Shown here piece by piece: positions 44,629-53,884 of a DNA stretch of 64,000 bases. The translations under genes and the position numbers were made by a program. The number at the start of each line of letters is the position of its first letter. Within the stretch, counting starts at the first letter, position 1. The notes under the pieces are model-generated. The model did not search any database. It was not told the DNA's origin and was given only the letters and a program-made list of their open reading frames with translations. The DNA is from Methylovorus menthalis (GTDB lineage: Bacteria; Pseudomonadota; Gammaproteobacteria; Burkholderiales; Methylophilaceae): NCBI RefSeq assembly GCF_020523625.1, contig NZ_JAJAQH010000006.1:434001-498000 (forward strand). The letters are read 5' to 3'.

Positions 44629-45435
44629 ATGAATACTGAGAGTAAACCCGCATCCGGCGATGAGCATCTGACGGATTTCAGCATTGCGCTGGTCAATTAC
44701 AAGACGCACGAAGTGACGTCGCTTTGCCTGGACCTGCTGAAAAAGGCCCTGGGCGATAGCCAGGTGCCGGTATGGGTGGTGGATAACAACTCCGCTGATG
44801 AAAGCACGGAGTACCTGAAGTCCCTGGACTGGATCAACCTCATCGAGCGCAAGGCGGAGGCGCCGGAAAAAGGCTTCATGGCACATGGCCGCGCGCTGGA
44901 CCTGATCCTGGCGCGGGTGCAAACGCCTTATCTGTTGCTGATGCATACCGATACGCTGATCTACGACGTGGATATTCTGCGGCAGATGTTGGCCCATATG
45001 CGCTCGGGTGACAGGGTGGCCGCAGTGGGCTGCCTGGAACAGGTGAAGCGTACCCGCCTAGAAACCGCCTGGCGCATATTTATCCGCGCCACCAAATATT
45101 ACTATCGCCGCGCCAAGGTGGCGCTGGGCTTGGATACCCGCGAGCCACGCCTGTTTTATGAAATCTACCTCAAGAGTTTTTGCACCTTGTGGAACGTCGA
45201 CATCATTCGCCAGCAGGCATTGAGTTTTGCCATGACCGAACGTATCCCGGGCTATGAGATGCAGGACAGGCTCAAGGCAGCCGGTTATCGCTTCGTCGCC
45301 ATTCCACCGCAGCACATGTTCGACTATCTGGACCATGTGGAAGCGGGTACGGTGTCGCTGGTCAATGGACTGGGCAAAGACCACAAGCGCGTAAAGAACT
45401 ACCAGCGCATCATGGCGCGCGTGAAGGCCAAATAG
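44629..45435 (+). CDS. Family 2 glycosyltransferase
   Basis: A 268-residue GT-A enzyme. FSIALVNYKTHEVTSLCLDL is the nucleotide-binding start, VWVVDNNSADESTEYL follows, and LLLMHTDTLI contains the DxD-like aspartates (HTDT). The catalytic base is probably in PGYEMQDRL. It lies between two kinase genes in the LPS core cluster and probably extends or decorates the core. Donor unknown. Confidence 0.82.
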   Translation: MNTESKPASGDEHLTDFSIALVNYKTHEVTSLCLDLLKKALGDSQVPVWVVDNNSADESTEYLKSLDWINLIERKAEAPEKGFMAHGRALDLILARVQTPYLLLMHTDTLIYDVDILRQMLAHMRSGDRVAAVGCLEQVKRTRLETAWRIFIRATKYYYRRAKVALGLDTREPRLFYEIYLKSFCTLWNVDIIRQQALSFAMTERIPGYEMQDRLKAAGYRFVAIPPQHMFDYLDHVEAGTVSLVNGLGKDHKRVKNYQRIMARVKAK

Positions 45436-45469
45436 TGCATGGTGTTTGTTTAATGGAGGCTGGTGCCGT

Positions 45470-46951
45470 ATGAGCATGGCAATAAATATCGCGCTGGCAC
45501 CCGATACAGAACTTTTGCTGGCAGATGGCAGCAGCTTGCGTATCGGCCAGCATCTGCGGGTGTTGCCCGGGCGCCGATTGGTGTGCTTTGGCGAATGGCA
45601 GGGGCAGCCGGTGCTGGCCAAGGTTTTCATGGGCAAGCGCGCAGCGTATTACGCCGAGCGTGACGCCAATGGTGTAAAGCGCCTGCTGGAAGCCCATCTG
45701 GCAACACCACCCTTGCTCGTGCAGACATCCAGCCAGGCAGGCGACATGCAGGTCTTGCTGTATGTGGCGCTGATGGGGGCCGGCAATGCCGAGCAGGCCA
45801 TGCAGGCTGCCGATGCCTCGGGACGCAGTGCGATTACCCGCCAGCTGGTAGAGGCCGTGGCCGCGCAGCATGAAGCGGGGCTTCTGCAGACGGATATGTA
45901 CCCCAAGAATTTTCTGCTTGAAAAAGGCACTTTTGAACACAGCACTGTGCATGCGATTGACGGCGATGGCATTCGCCCATTGGGTCGCCTTTTTTCGTCA
46001 TGGCGTGCCTGGCATAATCTGGCGGTATTGCTCGCCAAACTTGATCCGGAAGTGCTGGATCGCGACTTGCCTGCACTGGTGCAGCGCTATCGCGAAGTCA
46101 GACAGTTGGGTGCGGGGCCGGTGTCGCCTTTGCTGCGCCGCCTGATCGATGCTTGCCGCTGGTATGCCAGTTATCAATATGCCGACAAGAAGGTCTTGCG
46201 CACCTGTTCTGATGTCGTGGTGCACAAGACCTCCGCGCTGTTTGCCGCGCTCAACAGGCAGCCGCCCATGACCCTGCTGGCCGTGCCATCGCCTGTCGAA
46301 CTGGACGGCTGGATCAGCCAGGTGGCAACTGCAGAAGCATTGAAGCGGGGTAACACTAGCACCGTGGTCAGGCATGATCTTGATAACGTGCCGGTGGTGA
46401 TTAAAAGGTACAATATCAAGAATTTCTGGCATGGCATTGGCCGTGCATGGCGCCAAAGTCGGGCAGCGGTCTCCTGGCGCAATGGCTTTCGGCTGCAACG
46501 GTATGGCATAGGCACTCCTAAGCCGCTTGCCTTGGTGGAAGCGCGCTGGGGGCCATTTCGCCGTCGCGCCTATCTGCTGGCAGAGTATCTGGATGCGCCG
46601 GATGTGGGTGCGTATTTTGAGCAGGCAGACCTCAGTGATGATGACTGCCTGCAGGCGTGCCGCCAGATTGCCCGGATGTTTTATCAGCTGAAATTGCTTA
46701 AAATCTCGCATGGCGATTGCAAGGCAAGCAATCTCAAAATGGTGAATACCATGCCATACCTGATTGATCTGGACAGTATGCAGGAGCATCTGTTCCGCCA
46801 CCTATTTGCGTGGCACCACGCGCGTGATTTGCGCCGCTTTATGCGAAACTGGCCGCCGCAATCCCGGGTTTACCGGATGCTGGCACATGCCTTTGCCGAC
46901 ATTTATCGTGACGCCGCTTTCCTGAAAAAAGCTGGCATCTCCATCAACTAA
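45470..46951 (+). CDS. Two-domain kinase-like LPS modification protein
   Basis: A 493-residue protein with two kinase-like domains in tandem. The first has a lysine in VLAKVFMGKRA (Lys51), a catalytic loop LLQTDMYPKNFLL (Asp142, Asn147; the usual His is Gln) and HAIDGDG (Asp164 or 166). The second has VVIKRYNIKNF (Lys312), ISHGDCKASNLK (His-Gly-Asp 414-416, Asn421) and LIDLDSM (Asp433). All key residues are present in each. The start ATG at 45470 has GGAGG 10 bases before it. A comparable gene occurs in the P. aeruginosa core locus, as I remember it. Confidence 0.82.
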   Translation: MSMAINIALAPDTELLLADGSSLRIGQHLRVLPGRRLVCFGEWQGQPVLAKVFMGKRAAYYAERDANGVKRLLEAHLATPPLLVQTSSQAGDMQVLLYVALMGAGNAEQAMQAADASGRSAITRQLVEAVAAQHEAGLLQTDMYPKNFLLEKGTFEHSTVHAIDGDGIRPLGRLFSSWRAWHNLAVLLAKLDPEVLDRDLPALVQRYREVRQLGAGPVSPLLRRLIDACRWYASYQYADKKVLRTCSDVVVHKTSALFAALNRQPPMTLLAVPSPVELDGWISQVATAEALKRGNTSTVVRHDLDNVPVVIKRYNIKNFWHGIGRAWRQSRAAVSWRNGFRLQRYGIGTPKPLALVEARWGPFRRRAYLLAEYLDAPDVGAYFEQADLSDDDCLQACRQIARMFYQLKLLKISHGDCKASNLKMVNTMPYLIDLDSMQEHLFRHLFAWHHARDLRRFMRNWPPQSRVYRMLAHAFADIYRDAAFLKKAGISIN

Positions 46952-46961
46952 GCGAACCAAC

Positions 46962-48692
46962 ATGATTATTTTAGGATTATCCGGTGCTCTCGGGCACGAC
47001 TCTTCTGCGGCCATTATGGTGGATGGCAAGATCATTGCCGCCGCCGAAGAGGAACGTTTCATACGCGACAAGCACGCCAAGAACAAATTGCCACTCGAAG
47101 CCGCTCGCTACTGCCTGAAAGAGGCGGGTGTCCGGCCTGATCAGGTGGATGTAGTCGCCTTTCCCTATGGCGAAATCCCGCTTAGCTCGGCAGCGCGCTG
47201 GCACTACGCCAAGCGTCACTGGTATGCGCCTGATCGTGCGCTGGATGCCCTGTTCAACGGCAATCGCCGCTATCGCCGCAACCGCGACAAGGCCATGCAA
47301 CTGATGCGCGACCTTGGTATCAACAAAGCTGAATTTGTGCCGGTGGAGCATCATCTGGCGCACGCCAGCAGTGCCTATCACCTGAGTGGCTTCAAGGAAA
47401 AAACCGCGATTGTCGGCATTGACGGCAAGGGCGAGTATGCGACGACGTTCTTTGGCTACGGTGAAAACGGCAAGATCCACAAGATCAAGGAATTCTACGA
47501 CCCGGATTCGCTGGGTGGTATGTATGGCGCGATTACTGAATACCTGGGTTTTGAAATGCTGGATGGCGAATTCAAGGTCATGGGCATGGCACCGTACGGC
47601 GACCCTACCAAGTACGATCTCTCACGGTTGGTGGAATTTGATGGCGACGATCTCAAGGTCAACACCAAGCTGGTGAATGTGGTCGGCTTGCGTCGCTACA
47701 AGGAAAAAGGCAAAGGCTATTACTTTACCCCCGAGCTGGTGGAGTGGCTGGGGCCCAAGCGCGAAGGCGACGAGATCGACGATCCCTACATCCATTACGC
47801 CGCTTCTGTGCAGGCCTTGCTGGAAGACATTGCATTGAAGATGATCGACCACTATGTGGGTGACATCATTCGTGAAACCGGCCGCATCTGCATGGCCGGT
47901 GGCGTGGCGCTCAACGTCAAGCTTAACCAGCGCATCATCGCCATGCCGGGCGTCAAAGAGTTGTTTGTGCAGCCAGCGTCTGGCGATGCTGGTACGGCGC
48001 TGGGGGCGGCCAGTTTTGTGGCGGCCGAACGCGGTGAGCCGGTGCAGGCCATGCAGCATGCTTACCTTGGCCCATCCTTCACTACCGAAGAGTGTATTGC
48101 CGCTTGCGAAGTGCATCCTGCCAAGCCTACGTTTTACCGCATTGAAAATGCCGCACAAAAGGGCGCCGAACTGCTCGCCGCGGGTAATCCGCTAGCGTGG
48201 TTCCAGGGCCGCATGGAGTTTGGTCCGCGCGCACTGGGTTGCCGCAGTATCCTGGGTGACCCCAGTCACTCCGGCGTTGCCGATCGCATCAATGCCCAGA
48301 TTAAATACCGCGAACGCTGGCGTCCATTCTGCCCCAGCATGCTGGATCGCGTGGCGGTGGACCTGTTGCAGACAGAGCATCCTGCGCCTTACATGACCTT
48401 CACCTTTGACGTGGCGGATCACTGGAAGCCGCGTATTCCCGAGGTCGTGCATGAAGACGGCACCGCACGTGCCCAGGTGGTGACCAAGGAAACCAACCCC
48501 CGATACTATGCCCTGATTGAAGAGCTGGAGCGGCTGCGTGGCGTGCCCGTGGTGTTGAATACATCGCTTAACCGCCGTGGCGAGCCCATGATCTGCAGTC
48601 CTGCCGATGCGCTTAACATGTTCTATGGCTGCGATTTGCAGTACCTGATCATGGAGGATGTACTCGTCGTCAAGGAAACAGCAAGCTCCTGA
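46962..48692 (+). CDS. Carbamoyltransferase of the NodU/TobZ family (LPS-associated)
   Basis: A 576-residue enzyme. The N-terminal Kae1-like ATP-binding half has ILGLSGALGHDSSAAIMVDG, VPVEHHLAHASSAYHLSGF with the metal histidines and CMAGGVALNVKLNQRI. The C-terminal half has WFQGRMEFGPRALGCRSIL and VVLNTSLNRRGEPM. These enzymes transfer a carbamoyl group from carbamoyl phosphate through an adenylate. In the context of waaP and core transferases it probably carbamoylates a heptose of the LPS core, as WapO does in Pseudomonas. It follows the kinase by 10 bases. Confidence 0.9.
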   Translation: MIILGLSGALGHDSSAAIMVDGKIIAAAEEERFIRDKHAKNKLPLEAARYCLKEAGVRPDQVDVVAFPYGEIPLSSAARWHYAKRHWYAPDRALDALFNGNRRYRRNRDKAMQLMRDLGINKAEFVPVEHHLAHASSAYHLSGFKEKTAIVGIDGKGEYATTFFGYGENGKIHKIKEFYDPDSLGGMYGAITEYLGFEMLDGEFKVMGMAPYGDPTKYDLSRLVEFDGDDLKVNTKLVNVVGLRRYKEKGKGYYFTPELVEWLGPKREGDEIDDPYIHYAASVQALLEDIALKMIDHYVGDIIRETGRICMAGGVALNVKLNQRIIAMPGVKELFVQPASGDAGTALGAASFVAAERGEPVQAMQHAYLGPSFTTEECIAACEVHPAKPTFYRIENAAQKGAELLAAGNPLAWFQGRMEFGPRALGCRSILGDPSHSGVADRINAQIKYRERWRPFCPSMLDRVAVDLLQTEHPAPYMTFTFDVADHWKPRIPEVVHEDGTARAQVVTKETNPRYYALIEELERLRGVPVVLNTSLNRRGEPMICSPADALNMFYGCDLQYLIMEDVLVVKETASS

Positions 48693-48712
48693 TTTTTCGT
48701 CAAGTCCTGTGC

Positions 48713-48784
48713 GATTATCCCTTGATTTATGGCGGGTTTTGCATGCCCTTTCATTTGACGGGGGCATGCGCTTTGAGGATAATC
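48713..48784. promoter_or_regulatory. Nested inverted repeats upstream of edd
   Basis: The outer arms GATTATCC (48713-48720) and GGATAATC (48777-48784) enclose the inner arms GCATGCCC (48741-48748) and GGGCATGC (48762-48769). The set lies in the 131-base gap between the carbamoyltransferase and edd. A possible -10 TATAAAT follows. It may form a terminator-like cruciform or an operator for edd. Confidence 0.4.
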
Positions 48785-48823
48785 CAAGGCTGATCCCACT
48801 TTATAAATAGCGCCCAACATCTA

Positions 48824-50638
48824 ATGAAACAAATACTCAACGAGGTTACGGAACGCATTCGCGAACGCAGTGCGCCTACCCGTCAGGCATATCTTCAACG
48901 TATCGATCATATTATTCAGCGTCCGCGTGGCGCAGATCGCCTGGGCTGTGCCAATGTGGCTCACGCATTTGCGGCCATGCCCAACAACGACAAATTCCGT
49001 GTGGTGGCCGAGAAGGCTCCTCACATCGGCGTGATCACGGCCTACAACGACATGTTGTCGGCGCATCAGCCTTACGAAACCTATCCCGATATCATCCGTG
49101 ATGAAGCGCGCAAGCATGGCGCCACCGTGCAAGTGGCGGGTGGTGTGCCTGCCATGTGCGATGGCATCACCCAGGGCGAGCCCGGCATGGAGCTGTCACT
49201 GTTTTCGCGTGACACCATCGCCATGGCAACCGCCATTGGCTTGTCGCATGACGTGTTCGATGCAGCTCTGCTACTCGGCGTGTGTGACAAGATTGTGCCT
49301 GGTCTCCTGATCGGCGCCCTGCATTTTGGCCATCTGCCATGTGTGTTTGTGCCTGCAGGCCCCATGAGTACCGGTATTGATAACACCTCCAAATCCAAGG
49401 TGCGCGAGAAATACGCGCAGGGCCTGGTCGGGCGTGAAGAACTGCTGGCCTCTGAATCCGCGGCTTACCACGGGGCTGGCACCTGTACTTTTTACGGCAC
49501 TGCCAACAGTAACCAGATGCTGCTTGAAGCGATGGGTCTGCATGTACCGGGTGCTGCCTTTGTGCATCCGCATGAAGGCATGCGTGAATCGCTGACACGT
49601 GAAGCGGTGAAGACCGTCTTGTCGATTACCCAGACCCAACGCTTTACACCGATTGGTCGTCTGGTGGATGAGCGTGTGATTGTGAATGCGATTGTGGCCT
49701 TGCTGGCTACCGGCGGCAGTACCAACCACGTGATTCACTGGGTGGCGGTGGCCCGCGCTGCTGGCATCATCATCGACTGGTCAGACTTCTCCAAGTTGTC
49801 GCAATCCACCCCATTACTGGCCCGTGTTTACCCTAACGGCTCGGCGGATGTGAATGAATTCCAGAATGCTGGCGGTCCAAGTTTCGTGATTCGTGAGCTG
49901 GTTGAAGGCGGTTACATGCATGACGACGTTTCGTCGGTCGTGCTCGGTGGTTTGCGTGATTTCTGCAAGAAGCCTGAACTGGCCGAAGATGGCCTGATCT
50001 GGGTCGATCTGCCAGCGGAAAGCGTGGATGAAACCATCGTGCGCACTACCAGCAAGCCATTCAGTGCATCTGGTGGTTTGCGCCTGCTGACGGGTAATCT
50101 TGGCCGCTCGGTGATCAAAACTTCTTCGGTGCCTGAAGATCGCCAAGTCATTGAAGCTCCTGCCATCGTCTTCAACGGCCAGGAAGAACTGCTGGCTGCT
50201 TTTGAGCGTGGCGAGCTGGAAAAAGACTTTGTGGCCGTGGTGCGATTCCAGGGCCCGCGTGCGAATGGTATGCCTGAGTTGCACAAGCTGACGCCGCCAT
50301 TGTCCGTCTTGCAAGCCAAGGGCTTCAAGGTGGCGATTGTGACTGACGGCCGCATGAGTGGCGCTTCAGGCAAGGTGCCCGCCGCGATTCACTTGAGTCC
50401 AGAAGCCCTGGCCGGTGGTCCTATCGGCAAGGTCCGCACTGGCGACATGATTCGTCTCAACTCCATCGTGGGCACATTGAATGCGCTGGTGGATGAAGAT
50501 GAATGGCAATCGCGTACCCAGGCCGTGATGACAGAAGCGCACAAGCACAACAATGGCCATGGTATTGGTCGTGAGCTCTTCGGTGGCATGCGCAAGAATG
50601 TGCACAGTGCCGAAGAAGGCGCCGTTACCTGGATGTGA
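48824..50638 (+). CDS. edd: Phosphogluconate dehydratase
   Basis: A 604-residue enzyme of the IlvD/Edd family that converts 6-phosphogluconate to KDPG. It opens with [20 protein letters not shown] and has the 4Fe-4S cysteines ([19 protein letters not shown] and [13 protein letters not shown]), then [17 protein letters not shown] near the C-terminus. In methylotrophs it serves the KDPG cleavage variant of the ribulose monophosphate cycle. Its partner eda follows after 104 bases that hold a 13-bp hairpin, so the two may be transcribed together with a processing or attenuation point. Confidence 0.97.
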   Translation: MKQILNEVTERIRERSAPTRQAYLQRIDHIIQRPRGADRLGCANVAHAFAAMPNNDKFRVVAEKAPHIGVITAYNDMLSAHQPYETYPDIIRDEARKHGATVQVAGGVPAMCDGITQGEPGMELSLFSRDTIAMATAIGLSHDVFDAALLLGVCDKIVPGLLIGALHFGHLPCVFVPAGPMSTGIDNTSKSKVREKYAQGLVGREELLASESAAYHGAGTCTFYGTANSNQMLLEAMGLHVPGAAFVHPHEGMRESLTREAVKTVLSITQTQRFTPIGRLVDERVIVNAIVALLATGGSTNHVIHWVAVARAAGIIIDWSDFSKLSQSTPLLARVYPNGSADVNEFQNAGGPSFVIRELVEGGYMHDDVSSVVLGGLRDFCKKPELAEDGLIWVDLPAESVDETIVRTTSKPFSASGGLRLLTGNLGRSVIKTSSVPEDRQVIEAPAIVFNGQEELLAAFERGELEKDFVAVVRFQGPRANGMPELHKLTPPLSVLQAKGFKVAIVTDGRMSGASGKVPAAIHLSPEALAGGPIGKVRTGDMIRLNSIVGTLNALVDEDEWQSRTQAVMTEAHKHNNGHGIGRELFGGMRKNVHSAEEGAVTWM

Positions 50639-50646
50639 TCTGACCG

Positions 50647-50678
50647 CTGATCCGTATCCTTCAAGGGATGCGGATCAG
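50647..50678 (+). promoter_or_regulatory. 13-bp hairpin between edd and eda
   Basis: CTGATCCGTATCC (50647-50659) pairs with GGATGCGGATCAG (50666-50678) with one T-G pair and a 6-base loop. There is no T-run. It could protect the edd message or lower read-through to eda. Confidence 0.5.
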
Positions 50679-50742
50679 TCACCGGTTTGGCGAGCCTGGG
50701 CTCTGGCCGCAACTCTTTTCTTGATATCAATTTGGATGTGAA

Positions 50743-51369
50743 ATGAACACTTTAGACTTAGCTAATTACGGCCCGGTCATTCCGGTTATCGTCATCAACA
50801 AGGTGGAAGACGCCGTGCCCATGGCTGAGGCCTTGCTCGAGGGCGGTATCAAGGTGCTGGAGGTGACCCTGCGTACGCCCGTAGCGCTGCAGGCGATGGA
50901 AGCGATTGCCAAGGCTGTGCCTGATGCCATCGTCGGTGCCGGTACCGTGCGTAACATCAAGGATGCGCAAGCATGCAAGGATGTCGGTTGCCAGTTTGCT
51001 GTGAGCCCAGGCTACACCAGTCAGCTTGGTCTGGCTGCCCGTGAAATCGGTTTGCCATTGCTGCCAGGTGTTTCTACTGGTAGTGAAATCATGCAGGCCA
51101 ATGCCGATGATTACTACTTCCTCAAGCTGTTCCCAGCGGTTGCTGTGGGTGGTATCAACCTGCTGAAGGGGTTTTCTGGCCCATTCGGCGACGTCAAATT
51201 CTGCCCAACCGGCGGTGTTACCGTTGAAAGCGCCCCTCAGTTCTTGGCGCTGCCAAACGTGGTGGTCTGCGGTGGTACATGGCTAACTCCAGCGGATGCC
51301 GTCGCCTCCAAGAACTGGACTCACATTACCAAACTGGCCCGTGAAGCCAGCGCGATTAAAGCAGCATAA
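50743..51369 (+). CDS. eda: KDPG aldolase (2-keto-3-deoxy-6-phosphogluconate aldolase)
   Basis: A 208-residue class I aldolase giving pyruvate and glyceraldehyde 3-phosphate. The Schiff-base lysine is Lys128 in YYFLKLFPA; the catalytic Glu and Arg are in LEVTLRTP (Glu40 and Arg44), with the phosphate loop FCPTGGV near 150. It is the only eda here and completes the Entner-Doudoroff pair with edd. Confidence 0.97.
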   Translation: MNTLDLANYGPVIPVIVINKVEDAVPMAEALLEGGIKVLEVTLRTPVALQAMEAIAKAVPDAIVGAGTVRNIKDAQACKDVGCQFAVSPGYTSQLGLAAREIGLPLLPGVSTGSEIMQANADDYYFLKLFPAVAVGGINLLKGFSGPFGDVKFCPTGGVTVESAPQFLALPNVVVCGGTWLTPADAVASKNWTHITKLAREASAIKAA

Positions 51370-51414
51370 TGCAATGGTGACCCTAGTCGGGGCCACTTGC
51401 TAATAGGATGTTGT

Positions 51415-51449
51415 CGCGGCTGATTCACTATCCCTGGTGGTCAGCCGCG
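51415..51449 (+). promoter_or_regulatory. 9-bp stem-loop between eda and the HAD gene
   Basis: CGCGGCTGA (51415-51423) pairs perfectly with TCAGCCGCG (51441-51449) around 17 bases. There is no T-run. It is 46 bases after the eda stop and ends 23 bases before the HAD gene start. Confidence 0.45.
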
Positions 51450-51472
51450 ATGCCAATCCGGTCAGGCTCAAC

Positions 51473-52141
51473 ATGAATATAGCGCGATATCAAAGTCTGG
51501 TCTTTGATTGTGACGGTGTCATCCTCAATTCCAATTTCCTGAAAATTGAGGCCTATTTCGCTACTGCCAAAAACTTTGGCGCCAATGATCAGCAAGCGCA
51601 AGCGCTGGTCGACTACCATATCAAACTCGGGGGTATCTCCCGGTTTGTCAAATTCGAATACTTTCTCACCGATATTCTTCACCGACCTGCCAGCCGCAAG
51701 GATGTTGACTTTCTGCTGACCGACTTTGGTCGCGAAGTCCGTAAACGTCTCTCCACCTGCGAAATTGCCCCAGGGTTGCCTGCTTTGCGTGAGCAAACTC
51801 CCGACAGTAACTGGCTTGTGATCTCGGGTGGGGATCAGGAAGAGCTGCGTGCCATTTTTGCCGAACGCGGTTTATTGGACTTGTTTGACGGCGGCATTTT
51901 TGGCAGCCCAGATAACAAGGATCAGATCCTCGCGCGTGAACTGGCGACGGGCAATATCCGCCAGCCAGCCTTGTTCATGGGCGATAGTCGCTATGACCAT
52001 GAATCATCCACCCGAGCCGGGTTGGATTTCGTGTTCATGCATGCATGGACCGATTTTCCCGAGTGGCAAGCGTATACCCGTGAGCAAGGCATTACGGTGC
52101 GGGCGCAACTTAACGATTTAGTGGCTGCAGCACATGAGTAA
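51473..52141 (+). CDS. HAD-superfamily hydrolase
   Basis: A 222-residue phosphatase-like protein. The nucleophile motif is LVFDCDGVILNSN, motif II lies in WLVISGGDQEEL and motif IV in FMGDSRYDHESS. An alpha-helical cap sits between the first two. The start is taken at 51473 with CAGG 7 bases upstream. It overlaps the next gene by eight bases. Its place before the heptose operon raises the possibility of a role in heptose or Kdo phosphate removal, but the sequence fits the phosphoglycolate-type branch. Confidence 0.82.
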   Translation: MNIARYQSLVFDCDGVILNSNFLKIEAYFATAKNFGANDQQAQALVDYHIKLGGISRFVKFEYFLTDILHRPASRKDVDFLLTDFGREVRKRLSTCEIAPGLPALREQTPDSNWLVISGGDQEELRAIFAERGLLDLFDGGIFGSPDNKDQILARELATGNIRQPALFMGDSRYDHESSTRAGLDFVFMHAWTDFPEWQAYTREQGITVRAQLNDLVAAAHE

Positions 52142-52817
52142 CTTGTTTTTCAATTGGCGACGCAGTGAGGCCTTGACAGCAGACACATTGAAGCAAATGT
52201 GCGAACAAGCCAAGGTGCTGGAACAGGATGAGCGTGGGGTCAAGGTTTTACAACTTGCGGATGGCAATATCTTCAAGCTGTTCCGTGTTCGTCGCCTGCT
52301 CAGCCTAGCGCATATTTATTCCTATGCCCGGCATTTTTGTCGCAATGCAGATGGGCTGAGTGCGCTGGGCATTCCTACCGTTCAGATCATCAAGCTGATC
52401 CATTTTGTGGATAGCAGTGATACTGCAGTGCTTTATCAGCCTCTGCCAGGCAAAACCTTGCGCCAGCTGAGTCAGGCTGGTGAATTAAGCGAGGGATTGA
52501 TGCATGATTTTGGCGTGTTTGTCGCACGCTTGCATGCCATGGGGGTATATTTTCGATCACTGCATTTCGGCAATGTCGTGTTAACACCGCAAGGTACGCT
52601 GGGGCTGATTGATATCGCCGATCTCAAACTCTATGGCCGAGGCTTGTCGACTTGGCACCGTGGACGCAATTTCCGCCACCTCCAGCGCCTTAAAGATGAC
52701 TGGAGGATTGTTCCTCCTCAACATGTACAGGTGTTTGGGGAAGCGTACTTCGCAGCGAGCGGGTTAACACCTCATGCGGTGACGACATTAAGGCTGAAAT
52801 TGAAGTACCTTCCTTAG
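52134..52817 (+). CDS. Kinase-like protein (toluene tolerance/LPS kinase group)
   Basis: A 227-residue protein of the kinase-like fold that is often labelled toluene-tolerance protein. The phosphate-binding strand is GNIFKLFRVRR and the catalytic loop is RSLHFGNVVL at 141-150, lacking the usual aspartate, while the metal aspartate is in GLIDIADL (Asp160). The overlap with the HAD gene indicates joint expression. It converges on waaF. A role in LPS core phosphorylation is inferred from context. Confidence 0.7.
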   Translation: MSNLFFNWRRSEALTADTLKQMCEQAKVLEQDERGVKVLQLADGNIFKLFRVRRLLSLAHIYSYARHFCRNADGLSALGIPTVQIIKLIHFVDSSDTAVLYQPLPGKTLRQLSQAGELSEGLMHDFGVFVARLHAMGVYFRSLHFGNVVLTPQGTLGLIDIADLKLYGRGLSTWHRGRNFRHLQRLKDDWRIVPPQHVQVFGEAYFAASGLTPHAVTTLRLKLKYLP

Positions 52818-52840
52818 CGCGTCTATATCTGGCACGCTTC

Positions 52841-53875
52841 TTAACTTGATTCGGTAAGCTTCAGTCCAATTGAAGAAATCACGCGCCTCGGCGGTATCAG
52901 CTTAAGACAGTTCAAATGTCCCAGCGGGCACTCCCGCTTGAAGCAGGGGCTGCATTCCAGGCCGAGGTATTCGATGATGGCTTTGCTGCTCATCGGCGGG
53001 GTGTGGTGCGGATCGGATGAGCCATAGACGGCGATCAATTTTTTATCCAGGGCGGCAGCGACATGCATCAGGCCGGAGTCGTTGCTGACGACGGCAGTGC
53101 ACAAGGCCATCAGGTCTATGGCTTCGCCCAGCTGGGTTTTTCCGCCCAGGTCCAGGCACGCCATATTGCTCAAGCGATTGATCTCGTGCGTGACGGGAAT
53201 ATCCTTGGCAGAGCCAAATAACCAGACCTGCCAGCCTTGGGCAATCGCGGCGCGGGCAACTTCCACATAGTATTCCACCGGCCAGCGCTTGGCTTCGCCG
53301 TATTCGGCTCCGGGGCAAAGTGCCAGCACAGGAGCCTGCGGGAGTGGGTGGCCTAGCTTGATAAGCGCTGCCTTGGCCTGCTCCAGATTTGTTTGCAGGC
53401 TGGGGTTGGTGATCTGCTGGGGCCGGTGCGGCTGTGTGTCGCGAGGCTGGCTCAGGGCGACAAACCTGTCAACCGTGCGAGGCAGCACCTGCTTGTTTAG
53501 GGGACGTATATCATTGAGTAGACCATAGCGTTGCTCGCCAAGAAAACCAGTGCGCTGCGGAATACTTGCCGCAAACGGCAGGATGGCGGATTTGAGCGAG
53601 TTGGTGAGCATGATGCTCTGGGTGTATTCGGCCTTGCGCAGTGTACGACCGAAGCGAATGCGCTCAAGCAGCGCGAATTGGCCATGTTTGAATGGCAGGG
53701 CAATGCCTTGATTGACTTCTGGCATGCGTTCCAGCAGGGGCAGGGTCCAGCCAGGTGCTGCCACGTCTATGATGACATTGGGGTCTTGCTGGCGCAGCGC
53801 TTTGAACAGGCTTTGTGCCAGCACCATGTCGCCCACCCAGGAGGGGCCCATTACCAATATTTTATTCGCTGCCAT
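52841..53875 (-). CDS. waaF: ADP-heptose:LPS heptosyltransferase II
   Basis: A 344-residue GT9 enzyme. It starts MAANKILVMGPSWVGDMVLAQSLFKAL, the WaaF opening. Further marks are RTGFLGEQRYGLLNDIR, LALCPGAEYGEAKRWPVEYY, VVSNDSGLMHVAAAL and the cysteine cluster LECSPCFKRECPLGHLNC. It adds the second heptose of the inner core. It is encoded directly after hldE (9 bases), so synthesis and use of the donor are linked. Confidence 0.95.
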   Translation of the reverse strand: MAANKILVMGPSWVGDMVLAQSLFKALRQQDPNVIIDVAAPGWTLPLLERMPEVNQGIALPFKHGQFALLERIRFGRTLRKAEYTQSIMLTNSLKSAILPFAASIPQRTGFLGEQRYGLLNDIRPLNKQVLPRTVDRFVALSQPRDTQPHRPQQITNPSLQTNLEQAKAALIKLGHPLPQAPVLALCPGAEYGEAKRWPVEYYVEVARAAIAQGWQVWLFGSAKDIPVTHEINRLSNMACLDLGGKTQLGEAIDLMALCTAVVSNDSGLMHVAAALDKKLIAVYGSSDPHHTPPMSSKAIIEYLGLECSPCFKRECPLGHLNCLKLIPPRRVISSIGLKLTESS

Positions 53876-53884
53876 GACGCAAGC

